A stretch of DNA of 64,000 nt, from positions 21,948,001-22,012,000 of the forward strand of contig NW_020825288.1 in NCBI RefSeq assembly GCF_003286085.1, given 5' to 3'. The number at the start of each line of letters is the position of its first letter. Position 1 is the stretch's first letter. The notes below the pieces were generated by a model that saw nothing but the letters and a program-made list of their open reading frames with translations, was not told where the DNA came from and did not search any database. This document shows positions 10,985 through 26,172 of this stretch, piece by piece. A program made the translations under genes and the position numbers. Origin of the DNA: Drosophila persimilis. Taxonomy: Eukaryota; Arthropoda; Insecta; Diptera; Drosophilidae.

Positions 10985-13900
10985 TTTTATGAGGTTGCGC
11001 TCTTTTTGCATTGCTTTTGTATTAAAATTAATTTATGGCGAGGAACAAAATATTTTATATATTTTCTAATTCATTGGAAAATGATTTTATGCGCTGACCA
11101 GGATCATTATACCCTTCGGAAGGGTATAAAAAATCAATTGAATCAGAATATTCGTAGTGCTATTTATCCCTTAATATATCGAATATTTTCCTGCAAGAGC
11201 ATTCAAAGTTTTCCACTTGTTGCCCTCCTTCCTCTCGGTTCTCAATTTAATTTACAAAAAATAAAATATGAAATATCCCAGACATGTGTATGTTTTTTTT
11301 ATTGCAACATTTTCTCGTTGTATATTGTATGTATAGTTGTTAAGGTCATCTGTGAACCGGGTGTGTTAAACATTTCCGTCTTGGCTTTTTGGCTCGTCAC
11401 TTACACGTCGTACGTTTAATGCAAACACGCAAACAATTATAGATTTAATTATAAAATTAAAGAGGAAGAGGGTGTGTGTGTGTTCTCTTGTTGGTTTAGC
11501 AAAACATTACGAGGGCGGCAGCAGATACAGACATATATTTTCGTGACAAGTTAGAGCAAATTTACACGATAAATTCATTAAAAAGGTACACAAAATGTTG
11601 CAAATACTCGTAGTTCACCGATTTGTAGCGCTATTGCTGCAGCTCTTGTCAGTGTGTTGCAGTTGCATGTTCAGTGGATTCAATTTAATTGTATTGCAAC
11701 ATGCACACACAGAAATGACGTGGCAGGGGATGATAGTAGATTTCGGCAGGGGGTATACATTTTACAAGCTAAAAGAAACATTCTGCGGCATCCGCATAAA
11801 TTATCAGTTTTCCTCTCTTTGTTTTCAGCTCGTGTTCTTTCATTGTTTTTGGTAATGTTGGCTCATTTTAATTAAAATCTTTTTTGGCTGTGCTAAAAGC
11901 CAAACATTAATGTATAAAAATGCATGGGCATGCCATGGGACTGGCATTCCAATTCGCATTGCTTGTTGCACATGCAAATTGAGACCCCAACCAAATTGGA
12001 ACACACGGCCGGGAAATGTGCTACAATTTATCTATAAATATTTGTGGCTCATTTGCAGAGAAAATTTAGAGGAGTTAGGCGGCAATATAAATGTCAAATG
12101 TTGCCCATTTATTTTATGTGTGGAACAATACGTTTTATTCAAATCTCAAATTGTTCATTGCGACGGATATGAAAATATTTAATTGCCTCTGAATACTCGT
12201 ATAAACTTTAGATAAGACCGTTGTGTTTTAGCATCCTTCCATAAAACTTTCGCCATATGTTTGAGCAGAGTATGGTCGCTAAAAGAAACACCACCAGACT
12301 TAGTCTAGGAAAACAATCAAAGAGCGAACATAAACCTAAAACACTCAAAGAGAAATCAAATAGAAACGCACTCAATGAGAAGCGATTTTATGACTGCAAT
12401 ATGCGAATGGCAACACTGGCGTGATTTGTAGCAATTTAACCATAATTCCATGCTGGAAAAACAAAAAAACCTCACAAGCAAATGGAGGGAAAAAGTTGCT
12501 AAAGCAACACACCATTATTATAAATATTTCATTAAGTTTTAAGTGCCTTCGCGGAGGAGCTAAACAATAAAAATGGGCCAGTGGGACAGGCACGGGCGAC
12601 ACGAGAAGCACCCGGACCCCAAGCACAACGAAGGCAATTTCCCCAACATTACTCATACGCAGCGTGTTACTGTGTTGATGCGTTGCGAGCGTCGCGTCGC
12701 CAGTCAATGATTGCCTACTTGGGTGGCTACTCCTCGTCCTGGATAATGGTGCTCCTTCCTACGATCCGCTCTGTTGACTCAATAATTTTAATTGCTGTTT
12801 GGTTGGTGTGTGCCGTGGCCTGCCTCACCTCCAGTCGCTGTTTTTGCTTTTTACAATATACATTAATGTATACGCCCGCAAGAGGACCGCCCGCAGATGT
12901 TAAGTGTTTTTATTGGCTGCACAGGCTTTTAGCATAATTGAGTACAGGAAATCACATTATTGACAATTAGAAGTGTCAATAAATCCGTTTTTTATTATCA
13001 TCCAATCATCGATCAAACTCAAGCGTGACTTCTTTATATTTTGGATATTTTCAAGAGAATTATTCCATCCTCATGGCCCTACTGGGTACCACTTAGTCTG
13101 CTACCATTACAATTATTTGCCATTATTGCCATTCAGGACAGTGCTGCGGCAGTGACTTGTTAATTTGACTGCCTCAACTTGACATTGATTTTTATTGACA
13201 TTTCTGTGAGTGTCTGTCGGTCTGTGTGGCTGCCTGTCTGTTTGTGTAAGCATTTGAGAGATTGAAAACATTATTTTTTTTCTTATTTGATTGGTGGGTC
13301 TGGTCCTGGTCTCTTTGTTGAGCTTTATCCACCTTCAAGCTCAACACGTGCATGAGCCTCAATTCCCGCATTGCCCTCCGGCAGGCATGACAGAAATATT
13401 CTCTCTGACTGATTGTTGGAGGTTCTTTCTTTGAGTTTTACATCTGTTAATTAATTTTGTGTGTGTGTTTTCCCGGAATTTCCGGTCAGGTGACTCACAC
13501 ACACAGACAGTGTACCTGCCTCCAGATGGGCATTCATTAATTAACATTTTGGACATTTGGTGGATTAGCTTTGGTGATCCGAGAGGTTATTAAGCTATGT
13601 TGGAAGCTTATCAAATGCTTGGATAAATATAGAAATATTTGTAAGCTGCTTAAAAATTTAATATCTTTTGTTTTTTCAGCTGCAAATCAATGCCATTCGT
13701 CATCAGAAATATTCCCAGCTGCTATTGGATTTCGGATGATGCCCTCTGGCTGGGCAATGAAACAATATCCTGAAGCAATTATTTGTATATTTATTGAAAT
13801 TACATTTACCTCAATGCCATTTCATTTTCGTGTGCTGTGCTGCCTGTTGTTTTTTTTCCATTCCCATTCCCATATAAATTTATTTTTTTTTTTTCATATC

Positions 13901-16900
13901 ACTTTATTTATTTTGTTTGAGTTTTTTTTTCTCTTGATATTTTTGTGCTGCTTTATTGCGTAGGCTGTAAAATTATAAAGGCAACAAGAGAGCGGCATGA
14001 ACAGACATTCTCTGGCAAACACATCTCATCAGGATTCTTTTGATTTCTTTGCCACACTTCAATACGCATTCGTGGCAGGGCAAATAAAAACGGGGCTGAA
14101 AAGGAACCGAGAGCAGCATGGGGCAGGAAAAACTGGTGGAAAGAAATGAAAATGCTGCAGCAACAAAAAGGAAACGAATGACGAATGAATAAACGCATGA
14201 CAGCCTGACACACTGCCCCCATGCCACACTCCATGCCCCAATCTGTGTGTGTGTCGGTCTGTCTGTCTGTCGCTGAGAGGGGCAGCAGCAGGAGGGGCAG
14301 CATCGAGAGAAGTGTGACGGGCCCAAGCCAAACATGTTTGACTGGCATGAATGACAAGAAAATCGTTACGTACGTACCCATGCTGACATTAATTGAGGCT
14401 GATACATAAAGAGTAATACATAATAATAATAAAGCAGAAGGACCCACCGCCGCAATACCGGTAGTATGTGTGCCAAGAGGGAATCCAACCGGTGTACCAG
14501 TAACTTCAAAAGTTGTATTCAAGCAACTAAAAAGAAGAATACTACTCGACTATGGGATAATTTATACTCAGGGATTTTTCTTTTTCAAAATAGGTAAAAT
14601 GAGTATTTTATCTAATAATAAGTACGTATACGTACAGGTCCAACTCTTAAAAATTTAGTTGATATAGGAACTAAAGAGACTGTTGAAAATCAAAGAAAAA
14701 TCGAAACCTCTAGGGCTTCTAGAATATAATGTATTTATATTTGTTAACGTCTTCAAAGCTTCCTCCTTTAAACGAATTGAACAAACCCTTCCCACTCTAC
14801 AAAATACCCCGGGCATTCAAATTGAAGCGAAACATTTCAAGAGTTGGGAACTGCACTCCTTTGGCTTTGGCTTTAACCGTAAGCTGCCACGTAATGAAGT
14901 ACTCTGGTAATGCTATGTAGTTTGTGCAGCAATGCCACGTGATGACGATGATGAGTCTGCGACCAGAGCTGCAGGTGATTAGAAGTGTATAGAGCATAGC
15001 AGGGGGCTGTTGGGACTCACCATCAAATCAACTGTGGCTTGATTTAACCTTTCAACCATAAAGTGCACTACAGTGCATTGGCAAAAGGGGAGTTTTTGTG
15101 ACTTTATTTCGGCAAGCATTTCCATGAAGCATAAAGCCCTACGTGACTTGGCCTTAGAGGTGTACAGAGTGAAACTTTCTTTGATGTGGATTGAAATATG
15201 CAAGCTTGGCCATATCGTATTTATTTTATATTCCAGTTTATTTAGTGCTTCATAGCATGCAAATTTATTTCCGCACAACCATCTTGACCGTAAAGCCATA
15301 AAATGTACGGAAAAGTACCATTATGCTATATAACATATGTACATACTTATACACCTCTCAAAAAATATTCCTACACATTCAATGATGCCGAGAAAGTTAT
15401 TTCCGGATATGAAAAGCTTATATATTTATCTGAAATATTAAATACTTATAAACAAGAACAAGTTCGTTAACCAAATGACCAGCTGGAGACCATTCGCCAA
15501 CCGAAAATGGTAACTGGCCATAGGTACACCCACACACACACACACACTCTGTCTCTCACATAGTCTCGCACAGCCGTAAGGCGAGGTTCAATCGATCGGA
15601 AAAGTTTTCCCCCGGAACCGGAAAGCCAATTGCTAAAAATAAGACAAGGAGAATGCCAGGCCAGGGTGAAAATAAAACCCAATCGTTTGCTGATGGCCAC
15701 TTTGTAGTGTGTAATTACGGACTGGAATTAAAATTCGTTCGATCCACATAAACACAAACGCATACGGATACACACGGACGGAGGATGACGCCTACGAAAC
15801 GGAATAAAAAATAAAGAATAAAACTGAAGAATTTTCCCTTTTCTTGCAGCAGAGCTACCAGGTAATGGCTGCGTGCCTGTGTGTATGGGGGAAATTGGAA
15901 CCAATAACCCTCCACTCCACCGAATTCCCGGGTACTTCACTTAAATTTAATATATTTTCATTCGACTGCCGGCGAAGAAAAAACAACCTCACAAAAAACA
16001 AACAGTGAGCGAAATTAAAAATTCAATATCCTGTACAAGCAGAAAGGAAAATTATAAATAAGTATTTATTGTAATTATTGCATTTTATGTCTCTCTGGCC
16101 GACATTTGCGCGATAAGCAGGCCGGAGGAACCAGCGCAGCTGCTGTCCTTTAACACAGTCGCTGGCCCCAGTCCCAATCCCCTACCGCATTGAGGGCCTA
16201 CTTTACTTTCATTTTATTCATGGCTACGTTTTGTTTTCCCAAGTGTTAAATTTTTTACGTTTATTGTTCGAGATTTTCCAGCAGCAGTCACCAGCTGCAG
16301 CCGACTCTCCTTCCACCGTCCACCATCCCACTTGAAATTAATTTTTAACTTCCGTCTATATTTCCTCTTCTCGCCGGCCACCCCACTCCGCTGGCCCTCT
16401 CATTTGCTTTGTTTTCCCTTCTTATCGTACATTTTCTTTTTGCTGTTTTCTCAGTGCTGTGGCACGTCATTTTTGGCTCATTTGCCACACGCCATTTGGC
16501 GGCTGCCTTCCGGCCTAATGACGAACATGCATCAAAATTAGTTGGAAGCCCAGGCGTCATAAACATAAAAAAATGAGCCTGGCTCCCCTTTGTTTCCATG
16601 GAGTGGAGCGGGCCAGAGTGCATTTGCCAGGACGCAGGAGCAGAGTAACTAAAATAAATAAATAAATACTTGTGATAAGCCATGATTCTGCTGTTTCGAG
16701 GAAAGACCCATTATCAAGGATTTGTGCAGGAAATTTACTTTTCTGATTGACCAGATTTATAACGTGTATATTTTTGTATAATATTTATGGGAACAAATTT
16801 TATGGAGTGTTGAAATGATGAAATAAATTAGTCAGGTATTGATTAACTTTTAGACTTAATTAATTACTATTTTGTGTTCTATAATGTTACTATCTTAAAT

Positions 16901-19900
16901 GCTAAAATAAAATTTCTGCATGAACCTACATATCTCTAAATGTATTTAATCTATTTAAAAAATATTAAGTAAAATAAGGTAATTTTCCATTTAAAGTCTT
17001 CAGTTTACATATATTCGTATGGTTTTAAAGACCAACCAGTGCCTGAATCCCAGAACCGACCTCAAATTATTATTAGCCAGAATCCAAAGGGCATATGAAA
17101 CCTTAAATAAACTTTCCCAACAACTGTTGGTGGTGCTCTTTTACGCTGTCCAACCGCTGTGTCACCTAAATCCCCTTAAAATTTTCGGCCAACTTTCAAA
17201 AATGTTTGGCCACATTTATGGCTACCACTGTTTTTGTTTTTATTGCTGGGGCATGCCTCTGTGCGGAATGGTTATGGCAGGAATACGGCCGCGGCGAGTG
17301 GCATGTGGGCTGGCTAACTGGAAAAGTCGGCAATGCGTGAAAACTACTATTCAAATACCACGCCCACGCCTACGCCTATGCCAACATCCAGAACCACATA
17401 TGCATAGAAGGGAGAATTTTCCGATTCCCATTTGGAGTCCGCTTTCCCTGTGGCTCATGAGGCATGGACAGGGTAAGGCATGAAATTTTTAATCCTTTTG
17501 CTGAAGCAATAATATAGCATCCCTCCCTCTCTCTGCTTCTGTATGTGTTTGTACTAGTATAAATTAAACAGCAGGGCCTTAACCATACACACACACACAC
17601 ATTCACACACTGATTCGAATAGGGAAAGTTTTTTGCTAAATCCTTTATGAAAAGTTTCGCCTTTTATGAGTTTCACAGTCAACCGAGGAGCAGAACCCGA
17701 AATCTCCGTGCATATGTGTGTGTGTGTGTGTGGGAAGGTCGTTTATTGTAAAAGCTAATTAAGTCATTATCAATTGCATGAGTGAGCGAAAGCTAAGGCT
17801 AAGGGGAGTATGTATAAAGTTATGCCCGCTTTTCCCGGGTAACTGTCTCCAAATCCCCCACTGTCACACCCACACATCCTTTGTCTTTGAGAAGCTTAAA
17901 GGATCTTGAGGCAAGTCTTTGCCAAACATCAATGATATACCTGTAGTCGTTCGGACTAATTTTTTCCACTCTGTTTTCCCAGGCATATTAATCAATTAGT
18001 GACCTTCAGTCCACTCTGCACCCCACATGGCACAGCCTGCTTTCGAGAAACAGAACCATAACCATAGCCAATAGAGCCCCAGACCTGGCAAAAGGTTAAA
18101 AGTGCCAGGGCAACATTGTCGTATAGTTGTCGATGGTACGTCGTTAATAGAGCTGGCTGCCACGAAGAGAGAGCGGCACGATGAGAGAGAGAGCAAGCTT
18201 TTTCGAAGGACCGACCCACTGGAAGTTCGAAACGAGAGAGGCAGGCTCTTATGCTAAGAGAGCTTTGTGGGGTAAAAGTTATCTTGCTTGCGAGGCTTTC
18301 ACCTCTATTTGCTTTACAGACGTCAGAATTAGAAATTATAATTGCCGCACATTATTCAAATCGTATACATGACCTACACCCACGCTCAGGTGAGCTTTGG
18401 GGAGAAACAACAACGACGCACTCGAAAGGGATTGAATTTGAAATGCTTTTGCCATTTGGCCTTTGCTACGAATATGCTCAGTACTACTTCTGGCTCTGAT
18501 TGTTGCTTCATTGATTTGGTACGAGTATATGGTATATATCGGCATCGGTTCTGCCCACGCACACGCCCACGTCCACGCCCACGACTGACATTGTGCTATT
18601 GCACTTGACAACCGCAGCGAGGCTGCCTGCATATTTTAGCACTTGACCTTTGCTCCATTCCATTCCACTCCAGCCTCAGAAGCAGACTCAGAATCAGCCT
18701 CGGCAAGAAAAGTTTTCTACATTTTCATTTCCATTTTTGTTTTACTTTAAATGATTTTCCCCCCTGTGCTGTACCAACTTTAAATGGCCAGGTTCAACGG
18801 TTAGACAGCTGTCAGTTGGATTTCATTTGTTCGGTTGCCTTCCTTCCACCTGCCCATCAGCCTTGAGGTTGAGGCAGGTTGAAATTCAGCTCGGATGAGG
18901 GCCAGAGCAGGAATCTGTAAAAATCCCATGTCTATAAGGCAACAGTGCAACTTCGAATGATTGAAAAAGGTGGAAAAAGATGCCTGCCCATGCCATGAAC
19001 TTGGAAAGATATCATAAAAAGGAATACAGAGAGCTTTCTCGAAGGAAAAATATTCGTAATAGGAAAATACAGTTCAATCGATACACTAATAATTTAGCAT
19101 TTAGCCTTCATTCTTCCTAAAACTCTATACAGAGCAAAAACCCTGAGATTCGTATAGTTGTACTTAGAATTAAAAATATAAACCCATATATTTGCATCAT
19201 TATTGTAAGATATATGTATATTTTAAGCTTAAGTTTAATATTTTCATATAAAGATTAAATTTATTTGAAAAATGTTTGGTATTCAGACTACTTATGGACC
19301 GTTTTAAAAGACATTTATGTTTAAATCAAAGTGAAACCTAATCAATTTAATTATTTTTGTATTTAATAGTCGCATAATTTGATGGGAAACTGTGGTTCGA
19401 TGGAAGGAAGTTCTACTGTATAGTTGACTGTCAGTGAACGGTTCCTACGGTCCTGGCTTTGATCTCTGAAACGAACAAAGTACAGAACTTTCTCATGGCT
19501 TACAATTTATGATAATTAACGATGTTGAGTAAAATTTATCATACATATACCGCAAACCCAAACTGGCCCAAAGTTCTGGCCTCTCTCTTTTCTCTTTTTC
19601 TGCCTCTGTCTCTCTGTAGGTTCCTTTGACACTTATTAACGATCTGGTGGAGTCTCTTTATGCCGACTGTGAACTCTCTGTGGCATAGTTCTTCAGCTCT
19701 CGGAAAGTTTTTGTCAGCCCTCTGCCTCTGCCTCTGCCTGGCCATCAAAGTTTTTTCACATCAAACACATCCTAAATCATGCATGGAAGCTGAGGGTTAT
19801 TCCCCAGTCAGCCAGTCCCCACCCCATATATGAGCTGTGCTGTGCTTTCTGTGGGTAAACTAATCAACACTGAACGGAAACCCTTCCTCGCCCTTTAGTT

Positions 19901-22900
19901 TATGCCCAACTTTAGCACTAAAAATCTTAAGTGAAAGTTTAAAAAGTTTCTCTTGCTTTGTCTTAGTGACGTTTCCCTCATATACTCGTAAGTGGAAAAC
20001 TCATTAGGGAATTTCACAGCAACAGCATTCTTAACATATTTCAGACACAGATGATACTCCGCCCCCATCCTGCCTTTTGCCTCCTACCACACATGTGACC
20101 ACAAAAATGAGGCGTCAACCGCAAATGCTGCGCCGGCATGCAAATTATGCGTAGTTAATGTGCCACGGTCCCCAGCCTCCAGCCCCCACTCACCATTCCG
20201 CATGCGTTTTGGTTAATTTTCATCTTTAAGACACCCAATGCTGCGGTCGAGGCTGAGGTCCTTTGAGCCATGGTGGGAGGTATAGCCGGCGGAACGAATG
20301 GAGAGTAAAAAGCATTCCATGTGGCCCGGCCGCACGGACCACAAAATGCCTTCAACAGGATGTGTATCAACTGCAGCGTAGCCTGGGCCTACCCCAGAGT
20401 CCGAGGCAGTCAGTTGGACAGTCGTCAGGGAGTGGGTTATTCAGTCGGTTGATGTTGAAATACTTTCCCCACACAGACAGGCATTCCTCCAGGAGGGAAA
20501 GAGCCTTCACTTAACTCTTTAAATATCCAGTGAAAATATAGAATGTGAGGGAAATTTGTTTATTTGTGCAGAGCGTCCAAGGAAACCTTTACATTTGTGC
20601 TTTTAATAATGGCTAATATCAGACCTTTATATGTGAAATATGTCTAAATGAAATACAGTTTTAGATATTAGCAATAGAATCTAAGACCTTTATTCCTGTA
20701 TGAACTCTGTCCTTGGAGTAACGAAATCAGACAAACTTATATCAATTCTTTAGTGCTGAACCCATCTATAGCCAAATGTCCTGAGAGCTTTTGATATCCA
20801 TGGCTGGCAAATCCAATCAAATCTTCGCCATTAAGCCACTCCAACAGCTACTACGAATAGCATCTCAATTCAATATGGAAAAACCGAAATATTCCATTAG
20901 CCCGAAACCAGAACCCCTGAAATCAGTTCAGTTCAGTACGGTTCGGTTTGGTTCAAGTGTCTGCAACACATAAAACTGTAAAATGATAATCAAAATTGCA
21001 CATTTTAATATTTTTTATTGTAAATTAAAACAATAAACATTCAAAAACTTTGGCCCTTATCCCCGACCCACAACATAGGAGCTCTAAGTGTTTTGGTTCG
21101 TTGTTTGTTGGCCATATCAATGGGCCATCTGTTTTCATTGTTATGGGGCAGACACACGCATGCTTCAAGGACGAGGACATTCTGTTCCAAATGCATCCCC
21201 ATGCCACCTCCCTCTCATGCTGTCTAAGTCAATAACGGCTGAGGGAAAGGGGTGGAATGGTCGTGTGCGAGGAGACAGACATATCAAACCGCTTTACGTT
21301 TGACAAATTTAATTTGATTTTGTGTGAAGTTTATTGGCAAAACGTTTTGGCCAAAAGGGGGGTTGAACAAAGGGCCTAAACGTGCGTGTAACTCGACTCC
21401 ACACACCCATCCTTACACCCTCTGCTGCTGTCAGTTGATAAATGTCATTTGGCTCTGACCAAATGAAAATTAATTTAAATGCAACATTTGTCATAAAAAA
21501 GACTTGGCTAATTCCAATCAAATATTTATGATAACATTTTTGTGGGTATACAAATCAGTTTTACATAATTTGTACCACATTTGCTTAACGCATTGACGCG
21601 GGGCGTCAAAGTAAATACCAGAATTTCATTTGAAATCGAATAATCTTTTGGGGTAGTCAAAGGTCATTTGTAGAGCCCGAAAGTATTTACATAAATTAAA
21701 ATTATACGGTCATTCTTATATTGGAACAGATTTCAGGCGGCACATAGTGGTAAACCACTTTAGCAGACCGCAAAACTGAGCAAACATCGAGCAAAACCGT
21801 GAGCCCTGTTCCTGTTCCATGTTCCATGGTCTGAGGTCTGGGGTCTGGCTGAGGCGGTGTCAAATGTCAAAATGACAAATGTCAGAGCTTTGGGCAGCTA
21901 AAAATAATTGATGTACGCAGAGCAGAGTTTTCCGGCCTGCTAAAAATACTCCTATACAAAATATGCGGCGAAATGTTTTTAATTGCAACATTTATGAAAT
22001 GTGGCAGCAGCGGATCCCCATGGCAACAAAAAGCTTTTTGGTATTGATTTAAATTATAATTTTGCAATCCATTTGTGAATAATTACCAAAGGACTGAGAT
22101 GCTGCTCTCGATAAGTTTTCTCTCCTTTGATTGATGATCAATGGGGGGGGGGAAGCGATTGGTCAGTGCAATTAAAATCCTTGAGTTTTTCTTAAGAGTT
22201 TTTCTCGTTGGACGCTCGATTGTATCGCTCATTGGATTTACGAGTATTGTCGAATGAGATAAAAGCCATAAAATGTACAAAGGAAGAACCCGAATAAAGT
22301 GCAACAAACACTCGAAATTTAATTTTTTCTTTTCAGTATTTTCCCACCTCTTGTGGGGGCTTGTGGAGGTTAAGCACGCCTTGGTTACAAATTAAAAATT
22401 TGTCGTTTCAGTCGAATTTTCGGCACAAGAGTCAGCAGGAAGTCAGTCGAGCAGTCAGGCAGTGTGCCGCCCCGTGTCCTTGTAGCTGTAAATAAAATAG
22501 CCACAGTGGGGGCAAAAAGCCAATGCCCAGTCCACTGAACCAAAAACATATAAGGCAACTTCGTTGTCGATGTCGATGTTGATGTTGCCCTTTTTTTTGT
22601 TTGTTTGCTTTGGTTTCTCCTCTTTTTTTTGCGCCCTCTCCCCTGTTTTTATTCTCTTTGCTCATTTAGGCTCTTTTGTGTTGAAGTTGAGGGATCCAGG
22701 AAAGACAGTGTGAGAGGGGGAATGGTACATATATACATACATATGTATATAAATACAATAAAAAATTAATACAACGCGCAATTATGAGCAACAAGCAAGA
22801 ATGGGGAGAGGTCTACTCGAGCAAGTGCCGTGGTGCCCCAGGGCAATGTTGCAACATGGGCGCCAGAATCGTCAATTACTGCGGGCAGAGACATAACCGG

Positions 22901-25900
22901 ACTGTGGTGTGTTGGTGGAAACTGTTCCACTAGTTCCAGTAAATATATTTGCTCAGTTCTGAATGATCCAGATGTTAGTGAAATTAATAAGAATATTATA
23001 TAATACTGCTTAAGAAGCTCAAGCGAATAGCCATTATTACTAATCGAATAAACTGAGCTTTTTTCATAAATATTCTTAGCTGTATAATGTTGAATTTTAC
23101 CTTAAACGTTTTAACAGAATTTGTTAAATATTTGATTAAAATTTCCGCTCTTAGGAATTTCAAAGTACAATTCCTAGAACAGTTTCCACATATCAGCCGG
23201 ACTTTAACAGCACATTGGACCCTTCTTTCATTGTCGTTATCGCTGCCATTTGGGCTTCACATTTTGGCACATTGTTGGCTTGAAAGACATTTATTTAATT
23301 GCCAGATGCCTGGGGGTACAGGAAGTACAGTGCGGAAAGGGGGCAACAACTGGCCAGACCAGACCGGGAAAAGAAACAGCACCAGAAACAGGACCAGAAA
23401 CAGGACGAGAACCAGTGAAAAGCAACAAAAAAATACAAGCATATTAAATGCGACAATGGCGCCGACCGGAAGTAAAAATTATGTTGAAACTTTCTTTGTG
23501 TGTGTGTGTGTGTGAGCATGAGAGTGTGTCTGTGTGTCTACGTTTGTGGGGCGGTCATCATGATGTTACCAGGGCTTTGTTTCGGTTGTGTGTCCTCTGT
23601 TCTGCGGTTCATAAAAAGTCAATAAAGCGAGTTTATTTGTTGGAGTATGTCAACATCATTTCTGTTGAAAAGTCATTAAATCAAACCCAAAGGGGGCCCG
23701 TCCAGTCTGCTTGTCCAGCCATTACAAAATGTGAAATATAAAAAACCATAAAGTTGAAAATTTGTTTATGCAAATAGTTAATGGATAAATGCTGTAAAGA
23801 AAGGTGTAGGGTAGAATTAGGTCATCTGATTGGGGATGGGATGGATGGGTAATAGATTTTGGTGCTTGGGGAAATCTCTAAGCTGTCGAAATATTTGCTT
23901 TTCAATTGCCTTTTGGCGTTTGCCAACTTTTCAAAGCCTCAATCTGCTGCCAAATTTTATTTGCAAATTAATTCCATTGCAATGCCAGAATCGATTTGCT
24001 TGAAGAAAAAAAGAGGCATCGTAAATCTCACGCATAAAAATAAAGTAAAATGCCAAAAGACGGAGACATTTAGCAATTTAAAAGCGGAATAAATCACGTA
24101 ATCCTTCATCTCGATGAAAGTGAGAGCAGAAAAGGACTCGTGCGCTCTTTGGAGCAGTCGACCCACTCCCTGCCTGCCTGATGTATTGTGTAAATTGAGC
24201 GCAAAACTTTAGGGCTTTCTGAGAAATGGCGGCATTATTAAAGTCAGAGGGGTACCCAGCAGAGAACTGCTTGCTGCTCCTTTATTTCATATTTTTTCCG
24301 CCCTTTTGTTGTCCATTAGCAATTTAGAATTTGCCAACCAGAAGGTTGCACAGGTGCGGTGGCAGTGGCAGTGGCAGGTTCAGGCAGTGGCAGCGGATTT
24401 TTCGTGCCAAATGCTGCTGCTCCTGGTGGAAAATGCGCAAAATTTTTCAACTATGAAGCGGCTTTGCCAGCGGCTCAATTGAAAGAGAGAGGGAGAGAGA
24501 GAGAGAGAGTGCGGTGGAGGTAGAGAGGGATAGATTGAGAGTGGGTGGGTGCTGGAAGGAGGAGAGACCTTTCCCTTGGCCAATGCGCCTGTCTGCATGC
24601 AAATATTTATGCATAAAGTTGGCTCTGTGCTCATTTTTTCCCTACCATATTTGTTGGCGCGGCTTCCACGCCCCCGATGTCCCATTCTGCAGCCATAAGA
24701 GAATGGCCGTCGCCTCGTCTAGGCCATGTTTGTGGCTTTTGGTATTGTTTGCCAGCTGACAACAGTCGGCAAAAGTTTATGGCACCAGCGCTTCGGTGCG
24801 GCTGCCTCTGCCTCAGCCTTTAACTGTGCCTCAGATTCAGTTTCAGCTTTTGCCGGGCCCATAAATCATCTCTCTCTCCTTCATGCTGCCTGCTCTGTGG
24901 CAAGTTGGTTAACATGCCGCCGACTGCAAGCTTAGACAACTCTTACAAAGCAATTCTTGGGTCCTCCCGGAGGCGTAGCCGATGGGTGGCCAAAATGCAA
25001 TGCATGCAAATGCAAAACTGATTTGTTGTGACGCAGCTACAACAGACTGCAGAGAGATACGAGAGTGGCACGAGGCCCGGCAAAATTACTCACCCACCCA
25101 GAGGCTGCACTCCATCAAATGGGTGCCACACAATGCCCAGGTCAATCCTCTGGACCAGCCCACGTCCGTAACCTGCAGCCAGGCCAGCAAACATTTGCGA
25201 AATGTTGTCAATTTGTGTCCGACAGTTAACCCATTGATGATGGGTGGGTGTAAATCCACACGGTCAAAGATTGAGGTGGAATTCAGGTGCAGCAGTGAAT
25301 TCAGTAATAAGCTATCTATTTAATTCTACCAATATTCCTAATATCTTTCGATCTGTTTTAAATATCTCAAAAAATTTTCGTTACAATTTCTATTTTAATC
25401 CCATTTCACTTAAGTTCGATTTGTTGGCCAGCATTAACTACAAACATCAATACCCGCTCCCCCAGTGAGTCATGGGTTAAGCCCCATCCGTGAGTGTCAG
25501 CAACTTGTAGTCAGGGCCAAGTCCTCTGCTCTGTCTATGTATGCGTGCATCTGTGTGTCCTATGAATTTGCAATAGTGTGTGTGTGTGTGACCCATGTGC
25601 GATTATCATCACGTAGCTGGAGCATTGCATTCATTTCACATGCCTCGCCGTGTGCCACTCGCCACACAAATTGCTGCTGCTGCTGCCACAGTTTTTGCTG
25701 GTGCTGCTGCTGTTTCTGATGTTGCACCTCCTGCACTTTGTTATTGTCCTTCACAATTGACAGCTGTGCCCCGGTCCCAACCTCGGCCTAGGCCATGCCC
25801 TCAGATAGCTTTCTGTAATGCCCGGGCATCATGTGAGATGAATCCTTTCTTTTCCGACTCTGGTTTTGCACCAAAAGTTGGCAATGCATCTAGGGACAAG

Positions 25901-26030
25901 AGATCCAACAGAGAATACTTGATCTTCTCACTTCTTTCTCATTGCATTTATTAATTGCAATTTTATCACTTAATTTTGCATTTTCTGACAGAACGTTTCA
26001 TTTTCGTTTTTAGGTGCTCCCTTTTCGCAA
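10985..26030. other. Long non-coding stretch, possibly intergenic or intronic
   Basis: Fifteen kilobases without a supported exon. Simple repeats are frequent: (GT/GTCT)n 14244-14272, (CA)n 15531-15547 and 17587-17600, (TG)n 17715-17732, G10 at 22143-22152, and a 12-bp CAGAAACAGGAC array at 23376-23415. Others are (TG)n 23497-23514, (GA)n 24485-24509, (TG)n 25576-25590 and CTG runs at 25673-25685 and 25697-25712. A T-rich asymmetric tract spans 13848-13935. Confidence 0.65.
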
Positions 26031-26130
26031 GATGTCGTCGATATATTTCATTTTCATAAGTCGTGTTAAACGCACAATTTAGTGTTGTTAAGCGCAAAAA
26101 GCCTCGTTGTGTGGGACAGAGATTTTGTGG

Positions 26131-26138
26131 TATCGATA
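26131..26138. promoter_or_regulatory. DRE motif upstream of the small candidate gene
   Basis: An exact TATCGATA lies 35 bp 5' of the ATG at 26173, close to the likely transcription start. Confidence 0.45.
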
Positions 26139-26172
26139 ACTGAATCGGGCTGCGTCAGCTGTTGGCACAAAA

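Noticed and set aside
12573..12710. 45-codon ORF with good ATG context (MGQWDRHGRHEKHPD...)
   Set aside because: No domain, splice site or neighbouring exon supports it. Short frames of this size are expected by chance in 64 kb.
13953..14522. 189-codon minus-strand frame with hydrophobic stretches
   Set aside because: Its hydrophobic and Thr/His runs come from CT/GTCT simple repeats and T-rich DNA. Two other frames over the same bases are equally open.
17019..17483. 154-codon plus-strand frame
   Set aside because: No motif, no codon bias, and it begins within AT-rich DNA without promoter or splice signals.
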